Shown: positions 31,785-38,996 of the stretch, one piece after another | Numbering within the stretch: the stretch's first letter is position 1 | Layout: every line of letters begins with the position of its first letter | Source: Sulfomarinibacter sp963741385 | GTDB taxonomy: Bacteria; Acidobacteriota; Thermoanaerobaculia; Thermoanaerobaculales; Sulfomarinibacteraceae | Reading direction: 5' to 3' | Length of the DNA stretch: 64,000 bases | NCBI GenBank assembly: GCA_963741385.1 | Contig: CAVUHO010000010.1 | Location: 62,001-126,000 of the forward strand | Made by a program: the position numbers and the translations under genes | The notes under the pieces: model-generated | Told to the model about the DNA's origin: nothing | Databases searched by the model: none | What the model saw: only the letters and a program-made list of their open reading frames with translations

Positions 31785-34345
31785 TGATTCCTGTCGAGGA
31801 CGTAGCCTTCGACGGGAATGGTGGCGATATCGCTGCGGCGCAGGAAGATGGCCATGAAGATGCCGATCACGATCAGGATCGTCCCGATCCACACCAACGA
31901 AATCAGGGGCTTGGTGGACACATCCAGCACCAGACTGGCCGAGGTCGGCGCTTCCGGCGCCAACAGCGGATCGTAGACCTGCAGCTGCACCGTGCCGCCC
32001 TCGGCGTCGATGCGGCCAGGGGTCAGGGCGATGCCGCCGGTGCCCGGGACCGTAGCCGAGGTCACCTGCGGCTCGCCACCCATACCGCCGCGGAAGGTCG
32101 GGACCACTTCGTAGCTCTGGCCGCCGTGCTCGACCGAGAACACGACACCGAAGTTGATCTTGCCCGCTTCGGGGTCGAAGTCCGACAGGTCGAATTCGTC
32201 AAAGGTGATTGTGAGCTCTTTGTAGACCATGGTCTCGCCCTTGGCGAGCACCGAGGTGCGGCCGATCCCGCCGCCGAGACCGAGCAGTTCGACGCGCACC
32301 ACACCCTGATCGACGCTCATACCGGTGGCGCGGATCTTGGCGCCGCCCACACCGGGAATCTCCACGGCCACCGGCTGCACGCCTTCGTCGGTGGACACCA
32401 TCGAGGGCTCGAGCGAAACGGGTTCTTCGCCCGGTCGTTGGATCTCGATCACCACGCCGACGGTGAGAGCGCCCGGAACCGCGTTTTGCTTGGTCAGGTC
32501 AAAGCCCTTGAATGTCAGAGTCCAGTCGCGGAAGGAGGCGGGCTGATCCTTGGTCAACATCATGCGGCTCGAAACCGGCGCATCCTTGCCAGGCGCGAAC
32601 TCGACCGGGGCGAGATAGAGGTCCTTGGTAAGGAAGGACTTGATGTCGGGATTGGCGATCATCTGGTTGGTCTTTTGATTGACCCACATCTTCGGTTTGA
32701 GCACAAAGTTCTGACCACGCGGCGAGGTCACTTCCACCACCATGGCGTCGCGCGCCTGGGGTGTCGGTTTCTCGACGCCACGGAAGGTCAGGGTGTAACC
32801 TAGAACCTCTTTGGGTTCGCCCTCCGGGAGTCGCACCTTCTGGTCGAGGCCCAGCCACCCGGTGGTGAGAAAAGCCATCATCATGAGACCGATGCCGATA
32901 TGTGCGACGGGTCCGCCAGCCAACCGCCAACGACCGGTCCTGCCGAAGTCGATCGTCGCCCAGAGATTGGTGACCACGCAGAAGACCGCGGCCGCCACAT
33001 AGATGATCGACGGCACACCCCGCAGACCGGCGGCCACAGCACCAACCATCACGACGGCGGTGAGTGCCGAAGTCAGACCCAGAATCCGGGCCCAACCCTC
33101 GCGGGCGCGGCTCCAGCCGAGAAAAGGCGTGCCCGCAAGAAACAAAGTGAACACCACCGCGAGCCAGAAACCCATGCGGTTGTAAAAATCAGGCCCCACC
33201 TGCGCCGGCGCTCCCCACAACCGCGAAATCAACGGTGCCGAAGTGCCGAAAAGCACCACCGTTCCGAGCAGAATCGTGAGCAGAATCCCGACCACGAAAA
33301 AGATGGTGCGTGACATGAACGGCTCGTCGCCGACCTCGGCCGGAATCTCGTTCCAGCGGAGGACCAGCAATCCCACTGCCAGCACCAAGAAGAAGCCCAT
33401 GTTGAAGACCAACAGCCCGGTGATGCCGAGATCGACAAAGGAGTGGACCGAGAAATCGGCCAGGACGCCGGACCGGGTCAGGAAGGTGGCGTAGACCACC
33501 AGCAGGTACGCAGATACCGCCAGCACCAGGTTGAGCCGCCGGAAACGTCCGCGGCTGCGCTGCAGCAGCATGCCGTGAGTCAAAGCCAGGGTCGCCAACC
33601 ACGGCACGAGTGAGGCGTTCTCCACCGGGTCCCAGCCCCAATAGCCGCCCCAACCGAGGGTCTCGTAGGCCCAGTAGCCGCCGAGCATGATGGCGGTGCC
33701 CAACGAGGCCAGGGACAGCAAGACCCACGGCATGGAAACCTTGGTCCACTCGTCGTACTTCTTCATCCACAACGCCGCGATCGCGAATGCGAACGGGATC
33801 CCCAGCGACGCGTAGCCGATAAACATGATCGGCGGGTGGATCACCATCCAGTAGTTCTGCAGCAGCGGGTTCAAGCCCTGACCGTCCATCGGTATCAAGG
33901 CGGCGGTCAGTCCCTCGTGGAACCGGAACGGGTCCTGCTTGACCAGAAGGAGAATCAGGGACAGCAGCGTGAGGTTGTAAATAACCATCACCCGTGACTC
34001 GTACGATCGGGCAAACCGCATCAACGGCAGACCCAACAACACACCCCAGAAGATCCACAACATGAAGCTGCCCTCCTGACCGCCCCAGAAGGTGGAGATC
34101 AGGTAATGCAGCGGCAACACATTGTCGGAATAGGCCCACACATAGTGCAGACGGTAATCATGGGTGACCAGCAGGTACATCAACAGCGCCGAGCCGGCGA
34201 CAATCGCCGCCGCCATCAACACATAGCTCTGCCGGGCCGCGGAGCGCCACCGCTCGGGGTCCTTGATCGACAACCAGTAGGTAATGGTTGATGCAATACC
34301 GGCGAGAAACGCCAACCACATCAGGATGGTTCCTGGGATGTACAT
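31778..34345 (-). CDS. ccmF: Cytochrome c haem lyase CcmF, enlarged form
   Basis: Membrane core of haem attachment to apocytochrome c. 855 residues against about 650 in E. coli. HPPIMFIGYASLGIPF near residue 168 supplies a conserved periplasmic haem ligand, and the WWD domain is WGGYWGWDPVENASLVPW near residue 231. About 11 helices follow the usual layout to residue ~488. Then comes an unusually large periplasmic region (~490-815, about 325 residues, rich in beta strand), before the last helix LVWIGTILIVIGIFMAIFL. This extra part is several times the size of the enterobacterial one. Last gene of ccmABCDEF. No ccmG or ccmH follows it. Confidence 0.92.
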   Translation of the reverse strand: MYIPGTILMWLAFLAGIASTITYWLSIKDPERWRSAARQSYVLMAAAIVAGSALLMYLLVTHDYRLHYVWAYSDNVLPLHYLISTFWGGQEGSFMLWIFWGVLLGLPLMRFARSYESRVMVIYNLTLLSLILLLVKQDPFRFHEGLTAALIPMDGQGLNPLLQNYWMVIHPPIMFIGYASLGIPFAFAIAALWMKKYDEWTKVSMPWVLLSLASLGTAIMLGGYWAYETLGWGGYWGWDPVENASLVPWLATLALTHGMLLQRSRGRFRRLNLVLAVSAYLLVVYATFLTRSGVLADFSVHSFVDLGITGLLVFNMGFFLVLAVGLLVLRWNEIPAEVGDEPFMSRTIFFVVGILLTILLGTVVLFGTSAPLISRLWGAPAQVGPDFYNRMGFWLAVVFTLFLAGTPFLGWSRAREGWARILGLTSALTAVVMVGAVAAGLRGVPSIIYVAAAVFCVVTNLWATIDFGRTGRWRLAGGPVAHIGIGLMMMAFLTTGWLGLDQKVRLPEGEPKEVLGYTLTFRGVEKPTPQARDAMVVEVTSPRGQNFVLKPKMWVNQKTNQMIANPDIKSFLTKDLYLAPVEFAPGKDAPVSSRMMLTKDQPASFRDWTLTFKGFDLTKQNAVPGALTVGVVIEIQRPGEEPVSLEPSMVSTDEGVQPVAVEIPGVGGAKIRATGMSVDQGVVRVELLGLGGGIGRTSVLAKGETMVYKELTITFDEFDLSDFDPEAGKINFGVVFSVEHGGQSYEVVPTFRGGMGGEPQVTSATVPGTGGIALTPGRIDAEGGTVQLQVYDPLLAPEAPTSASLVLDVSTKPLISLVWIGTILIVIGIFMAIFLRRSDIATIPVEGYVLDRNQF

Positions 34346-34402
34346 GGACTCTCCTATTCGATTGCGAGAGAGAAAAGACAGGGACCCTCGAAAGACCCCG
34401 TA

Positions 34403-34819
34403 TCAGGTCTCGGAACTATAGCTCTTGACGTCATCCTCGAGGCCCTGGTACTTCGACGGGCATTTCACCAACAGCTGCTCGGCCTCGAAGACACCGCTTT
34501 CATAGCTGCCGATGGCGACGATCTGAACCGCCTCCTCGAAATTGCCAGGTTTGACGCCTTTGTAGTGCACCTGCATGGTGTTGCCGTCGTCGTCGAACAT
34601 GGCGAACTGCAGCTCACTGTCCTCATCGACATACTTGGTGGAATTCTCCACCAGACCACCGGCCACCTGCACCTTGCGGGAGGTCGCCGTCGCTTCATCG
34701 AAACTCACGTAGGGCGTCAGGTTCGATTTGAACGAGGTTGTTCCATAGGCCAGAAAGGCCACTACCAACACTCCGCCTACCGCGTACCAGATCCGTCGCT
34801 GGCGTCGTGAATCAGTCAT
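34403..34819 (-). CDS. ccmE: Haem chaperone CcmE, cysteine (CxxxY) type
   Basis: Periplasmic membrane-anchored haem carrier, 138 residues. One N-terminal helix (IWYAVGGVLVVAFLAYG) and an OB-fold barrel (VQVAGGLVENS, VHYKGVKPGNF, VAIGSYESGVFEAEQLLVKCPSKY). The covalent haem site of standard CcmE is HxxxY; here it reads CPSKY, cysteine in place of histidine. This variant is known from archaea and Desulfovibrio, where Ccm works without CcmG/CcmH. ATG 34819 directly follows the ccmD stop. The downstream 57 bases before ccmF hold no gene. Confidence 0.9.
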   Translation of the reverse strand: MTDSRRQRRIWYAVGGVLVVAFLAYGTTSFKSNLTPYVSFDEATATSRKVQVAGGLVENSTKYVDEDSELQFAMFDDDGNTMQVHYKGVKPGNFEEAVQIVAIGSYESGVFEAEQLLVKCPSKYQGLEDDVKSYSSET

Positions 34820-34924
34820 CTAGTCCTCCAGACGGCTCACTTTCCGATCGAGCCGGTACACATATCCAAAGAGCCCCACCCAGATCATCAGGGTGACGAC
34901 TGCGATGCCCATGAGGTCAGACAT
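34820..34924 (-). CDS. ccmD: CcmD-like small membrane protein
   Basis: 34 residues: a single membrane helix (MGIAVVTLMIWVGLFGYVY) followed by the charged tail RLDRKVSRLED. Its ATG at 34924 lies eight bases inside the end of ccmC and its TAG is immediately before the ccmE ATG. In known systems CcmD helps release holo-CcmE from CcmABC. Identity rests on place, size and topology, since CcmD sequences are poorly conserved. Confidence 0.75.
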   Translation of the reverse strand: MSDLMGIAVVTLMIWVGLFGYVYRLDRKVSRLED

Positions 34925-35591
34925 CAAGCACCTCCTGACGGCGCCGTTGCCGGATGGTCTCGATCCGGCAGCCGATAGTATATAACCATACGTACAATCC
35001 CGTAAATCCTAATACAGATGCCAGAAGCACCTGCGTGTAGCGGGAATCGAACTCATTGGCTCCACGGGTGTTGATGATGGTGTCCGGGTGGAGCGACCAG
35101 TAGATCCGCGGCACCACGAAAACGAGGAACGGCACGGTGACGAAGGCGAGAATGGCGTAAACCGCCGACAGACTCGCCCGCCGCTCGGGGTCATCCACCG
35201 CCCCGCGAAGCGCCAGATAGGCCGCGTAGATCAACAACAGGATGGTGATCGAGGTCTGGCGGGGGTCCCAGTTCCAGTAGGCGCCCCACATGATCTTGGC
35301 GAAAACCGCGCCGGTGGTGGTGGCGAGCGCGGCAAACAGGAGCCCGAGCCCGGCGCTGACCGACGCCCGGATGTCGTCTTTCGGGTCCCGGCGCCGCAGA
35401 TACATCACCGATGCGATGCAGGACACCAGAAAGGCGAGCACCGCAATCCACGCCATCGGCACGTGGAAAAAGACGATCCTCGACGACTCGCCGACAAAGC
35501 CCTCCGCCGCGTGGACGTAGAAAAACGCCGCCACGATGACCACGGCGAGCCACACCAACAAAACCAATTTCGAAATATCTGCCACTCTCAT
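34917..35591 (-). CDS. ccmC: Haem exporter/transfer protein CcmC
   Basis: 224 residues, six membrane helices. The WWD haem-handling motif is MWGAYWNWDPRQTS near residue 100, flanked by periplasmic histidines in FFHVPMAWIAV and in YWSLHPDTI. CcmC loads haem onto CcmE. ATG at 35591 follows a 67-base gap after ccmB; the end overlaps ccmD. Confidence 0.94.
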   Translation of the reverse strand: MRVADISKLVLLVWLAVVIVAAFFYVHAAEGFVGESSRIVFFHVPMAWIAVLAFLVSCIASVMYLRRRDPKDDIRASVSAGLGLLFAALATTTGAVFAKIMWGAYWNWDPRQTSITILLLIYAAYLALRGAVDDPERRASLSAVYAILAFVTVPFLVFVVPRIYWSLHPDTIINTRGANEFDSRYTQVLLASVLGFTGLYVWLYTIGCRIETIRQRRRQEVLDV

Positions 35592-35658
35592 TCGTCGGCC
35601 AACTCCACATCGATCTCTGGGTGTAACCGCTGCACAGCATACCTTATTGCCACAATCA

Positions 35659-36339
35659 TCAGTCGTTCCACACCACCGGGAAGAGCACCGCCGACACGAT
35701 GGTCATGATGCCGCCCATGGAGAGAACCGCACGGATGGTGTTGGTCACCGTTTCGGTCGTCCCCTCGGAGGCCCCGGTCGTGCCCTGGATCAGAAAGATC
35801 ATCAGTGGCAGCAGCAGCGGCAGCGACAGCACCGAAAAGAGGGCGCCGCGGGTCATCGCACGGGCGATGATGGCGGCAATGATGGTGGTCACCACCGCCA
35901 GCGTGAAGCCGCCGAGCACCAGGACGACGATGAACCCCCGAATCAACACGATGGTGTAGCCCATCAGAATGCAGAACAGAGGCACCAGGAGGGCCATCAA
36001 GGCATAGATCAGACAGAGGTTGTACAGCAACTTGCCGAACCACACGGCGAGCGGCGATGCCGCCAGACGCAGGAGCGGCGCGGTGTGGCTTTCCTCCTCC
36101 TTGACGAATGAGCGGTCAAGCCCGGCAAGAGCTGCGAAGAAGACGATAATCCACAGCAGCACCGCCAGCAGGAAGGGCCGATCCTCGGCCGCGATCCGGT
36201 ACGGCCCCACCGTGTACGAGACGGCCGCCAACACTGTGAGGGCAAAGAGCCCGAGTGAGTTCAACGCGACCCGGGTGCGGAACTCGGTCCGCAGATCCTT
36301 GGCGGCCACCGCCAGCGCTTCAGACAGCCAGCGCCACAT
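35659..36339 (-). CDS. ccmB: CcmB, membrane subunit of the haem-release ABC complex
   Basis: 226 residues with six membrane helices; works with CcmA to free haem-loaded CcmE using ATP. The conserved early segment KDLRTEFRTRVALNSLGLFAL and RSFVKEEESHTAPLLRLAASPLAVWFGKL match the family. The ATG at 36339 is used although it lies 20 bases inside ccmA, because homology begins there; a longer frame would read ccmA out of frame. Confidence 0.9.
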   Translation of the reverse strand: MWRWLSEALAVAAKDLRTEFRTRVALNSLGLFALTVLAAVSYTVGPYRIAAEDRPFLLAVLLWIIVFFAALAGLDRSFVKEEESHTAPLLRLAASPLAVWFGKLLYNLCLIYALMALLVPLFCILMGYTIVLIRGFIVVLVLGGFTLAVVTTIIAAIIARAMTRGALFSVLSLPLLLPLMIFLIQGTTGASEGTTETVTNTIRAVLSMGGIMTIVSAVLFPVVWND

Positions 36340-36949
36340 GGCGGCCCCCCCACTCCATCTCGCGCGGGTCGTTGGTGGCCAGGAGCACCGTCTTGCCGGC
36401 CGCGGCAAGCTCGCGCACGTGCTCCTCGAGCCAATTCTTGCCCGCCGGGTCGAGGTTCGAACCCGGCTCGTCGAGCACCAACACAGCCGGGTCGTGCAGC
36501 AGGGCCTGGGCGATTTTGAGCCGCTGTGCCATCCCGGTGGAATATCCCCGCACCAGGGTCCTGCGGTCCGGATCGAGGCCTACAGCCTGGAGGCCCTCGC
36601 GACACCGCGCCTCGCACGGCCCCAGCCCGCGCACCCGGGCGAAAAAACCGAGGTTCTCCATGGCGTCCAGCTCCTCGTAGACCGCCATCGACGGCGCCAC
36701 CACACCGAGGTGCAACCGCCACGCTTCACGCGCGACTTCGGCGTCACCGTGCAGGTGGCGGACCTCGCCGCGGGTCGGCCGCAGGAGACCGCAGAGAATC
36801 GCGAGCAGCGTCGACTTGCCCGAGCCGTTGGGCCCTGTGATGACCAGCACCTCACCCGGGACCGCCTCGCCGTCGACCGCCTTGAAAACCACCCGCAGGT
36901 CGTAGCGCTTGGCCACGTCGGAGAATGAGATTCGGATGCCGTCCGCCAT
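36320..36949 (-). CDS. ccmA: CcmA, ATPase subunit of the haem-release ABC complex
   Basis: 209-residue cytoplasmic ABC ATPase: Walker A ITGPNGSGKSTLL near residue 40, signature YSTGMAQRLKIAQAL near residue 135, Walker B VLVLDEPGSNLD and the H-loop replaced by LLATNDPREM (Asn-Asp instead of the usual His), a small oddity also worth noting. Start ATG 36949. First gene of the ccm operon. Confidence 0.9.
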   Translation of the reverse strand: MADGIRISFSDVAKRYDLRVVFKAVDGEAVPGEVLVITGPNGSGKSTLLAILCGLLRPTRGEVRHLHGDAEVAREAWRLHLGVVAPSMAVYEELDAMENLGFFARVRGLGPCEARCREGLQAVGLDPDRRTLVRGYSTGMAQRLKIAQALLHDPAVLVLDEPGSNLDPAGKNWLEEHVRELAAAGKTVLLATNDPREMEWGGRHVALAV

Positions 36950-37042
36950 CGCACGGAACGATACCACGGCCGGGCCGGTGGCCCGGCGGATGCAGGTCAC
37001 AGGGTGCAGGATGCACGGAAAAACACGCGTTCACCGGACGTC

Positions 37043-37110
37043 TCTGACAATGTTGGGAGCTCGAAGTTCGGTCGCGAGTTGGTCTGCTCGGGCCCAATCA
37101 TTGTCAGAGG
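37043..37110. repeat. Inverted repeat, 16/17-base arms
   Basis: Arms 37043-37058 (CTCTGACAATGTTGGG) and 37094-37110 pair fully apart from one bulged base, around a 35-base centre. It lies in the 293-base divergent spacer between ccmA and the hydroxylase (36950-37242), which otherwise holds only the promoter below. Arm wording (ACAATGTTG) and centre size resemble the element at 13498. Confidence 0.55.
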
Positions 37111-37197
37111 GGGCACTCTCGGGCAACACCGCTGTCAGCATCGGGATGATCTTGTTGGGATGCCGCCTCCCTGAGCCAAGCACTGGTTGGGTGGGTT

Positions 37198-37203
37198 TAT
37201 AAT
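37198..37203 (+). promoter_or_regulatory. -10 element for the hydroxylase gene
   Basis: Perfect TATAAT 40 bases upstream of the ATG at 37243; no good -35 at the right distance, so activation or an extended -10 may be needed. Confidence 0.4.
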
Positions 37204-37242
37204 CTCCGCCGTTGCAGGACCACGAAGCATGTGGAGGCACGA

Positions 37243-37749
37243 ATGAACTTTTCAAATCCTTATTTTGGTTGCGCCATCGCCCTCATCGCCGGTCTCCTCT
37301 TCGGCTCCTTTGTCGAGTACGCGGTCCACAGGCTCATGCACAAGGGCAGGTTCATGGGCAAACGCCACGCCCTGCACCACCGCAACTTCTCCGCTCAGGG
37401 CTGGTGGGGCGAGTTCACCGACTACTCCCTCCCCGCATTGCTCGTCGTGTGGGCCGGCTTCCTGGTGTCAGTGCCGGCCGGTCTGGGCTTCGCGTGCGGA
37501 ATCCTCGGCTACGCGGCCTTTGCGGCCTACGCCCACCAGGTCCAGCACGAAAAACCGGATCTCGCCTTCTGGCTCGGCGCCCCCATCCACTATCTCCACC
37601 ACCGGGACAATATGTGGCACCACAATTTCGGAATCGGCGTCAGCCTCTGGGACCGCCTCCTGGGAACCTACAAACAGGCCGACTGGCAGCCCGGAAAACC
37701 GCTGCGTCAGTACCCCATCCGCGAGTTCGTCACCATCCGCTGGCGCTGA
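37243..37749 (+). CDS. Membrane fatty-acid/sterol hydroxylase-superfamily protein
   Basis: 168 residues, four helices. The di-iron histidine clusters are present: HRLMH near residue 30, HALHHRN near residue 44, HYLHHRD near residue 115 and WHHNFG near residue 126. Small proteins of this kind include carotenoid and lipid hydroxylases; the substrate here is unknown. GGAGG precedes the ATG at 37243. The next gene is a KAS III, so a lipid substrate is attractive but not shown. Confidence 0.75.
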   Translation: MNFSNPYFGCAIALIAGLLFGSFVEYAVHRLMHKGRFMGKRHALHHRNFSAQGWWGEFTDYSLPALLVVWAGFLVSVPAGLGFACGILGYAAFAAYAHQVQHEKPDLAFWLGAPIHYLHHRDNMWHHNFGIGVSLWDRLLGTYKQADWQPGKPLRQYPIREFVTIRWR

Positions 37750-37819
37750 AACGCCCGGACTGCCGGCCCTATTGATGTGGTGCCGCATCAGCTATAGTTG
37801 CGACTCTTGGGAGGTGTCG

Positions 37820-38881
37820 ATGAGAGCCGTGATCACCGGAACCGGTATGTACATTCCCGACGCCACGGTCGACAACAACGCCCTGGCCAGAATCATGGAC
37901 ACCTCGGACGAGTGGATCCAGGTACGAACCGGGATCGCCAAACGGCAGTACGCGGCTCCCGACCAGGCGACCTCCGACCTCGCGGTGCCCGCCGCCCGCC
38001 AGGCGATCGAAAATGCCGGGCTCACCCCCTCCGACATCGACTATCTCGTGGTTGCCACGATGACCCCGGATTATTTCTTCCCGGGGTCGGCGCCGTTTCT
38101 CCAGCGCAAGCTGGGTCTCGAGCACGTGCCGTGCCTCGATATCCGGCAACAGTGCGCCGGTTTTGTGTACGCACTGCAACTCGCGGACGCGCTGATCCGT
38201 TCCGGGCAGCACAAGCGGGTCCTCGTCGTCGGCGCCGAGGCCCATGCATCACTGGTCCCATGGAGTGATCACACGTGGAGCGTGGCTCTGGGGCAGGGCG
38301 ACGGCCCGGTATCTAAGGAGGATTACGAGAAGAACACGGCGACACGGGATCGCGTCGTAATCTTCGGCGACGGCGCAGGGGCCGTCGTTGTGCAGGCGAT
38401 GGAGGACACCGACCGCGGCGTCATCGATTGTCTGCTCCATACCAACGGCGACGAAGCCGAACGGCTGTGGACGAAGGCGTGCGGCAGCGCTTTTCGGCCC
38501 TATATCCGCCAGGACATGATCGACTCCGGCAACGTCGTACCGATCGTCGAGGGGCGCAAGGTCTACGCCTTGGCAGTGACCTTCATGCCGCAGGTGACCC
38601 AGGAAATCCTCGCACGCAACGGTCTCAGCACCGACGATCTCGACCTCGTGATCATGCACCAGGCCAATCTGCGGATCAACGAAGGGGTCCAGAAACGCCT
38701 GGGGCTCCCCGACGACAAGGTCTTCAACAACATTCAAAACTACGGCAACACCACCGCCGCCACCATCCCGATCGCCTTCCACGAGGCTCTCGAACAGGGC
38801 CGCGCCAAACCCGGCGACCTGGTGTGCTTCGTGGGTCTCGGCAGCGGCCTCAACTGGGGAGCGATCCTCTATCGCTGCTGA
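37820..38881 (+). CDS. fabH: 3-oxoacyl-ACP synthase III (FabH family)
   Basis: 353 residues. Starts fatty-acid synthesis by condensing an acyl-CoA with malonyl-ACP. Catalytic Cys in DIRQQCAGFVYAL near residue 115, His in VIMHQANLRI near residue 275 and Asn in NYGNTTAATIP near residue 305. A region after residue 150 (VPWSDHTWSVALGQGDG) is longer than in E. coli FabH and could alter acyl specificity. GGGAGG precedes ATG 37820. It stands apart from other fab genes, so a specialised KAS III role (branched starter, or OleA-like) is possible. Confidence 0.82.
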   Translation: MRAVITGTGMYIPDATVDNNALARIMDTSDEWIQVRTGIAKRQYAAPDQATSDLAVPAARQAIENAGLTPSDIDYLVVATMTPDYFFPGSAPFLQRKLGLEHVPCLDIRQQCAGFVYALQLADALIRSGQHKRVLVVGAEAHASLVPWSDHTWSVALGQGDGPVSKEDYEKNTATRDRVVIFGDGAGAVVVQAMEDTDRGVIDCLLHTNGDEAERLWTKACGSAFRPYIRQDMIDSGNVVPIVEGRKVYALAVTFMPQVTQEILARNGLSTDDLDLVIMHQANLRINEGVQKRLGLPDDKVFNNIQNYGNTTAATIPIAFHEALEQGRAKPGDLVCFVGLGSGLNWGAILYRC

Positions 38882-38996
38882 AGGGCTTGGGGCGAAACCC
38901 ATCAACAATCGCAACTCATGCTAAAGTGCCGGTGAGCGGGAAGATCGCCCAACTCTTGTGCGCCCCGCAGATACGTCGCTACAAACTGGAGACGTC

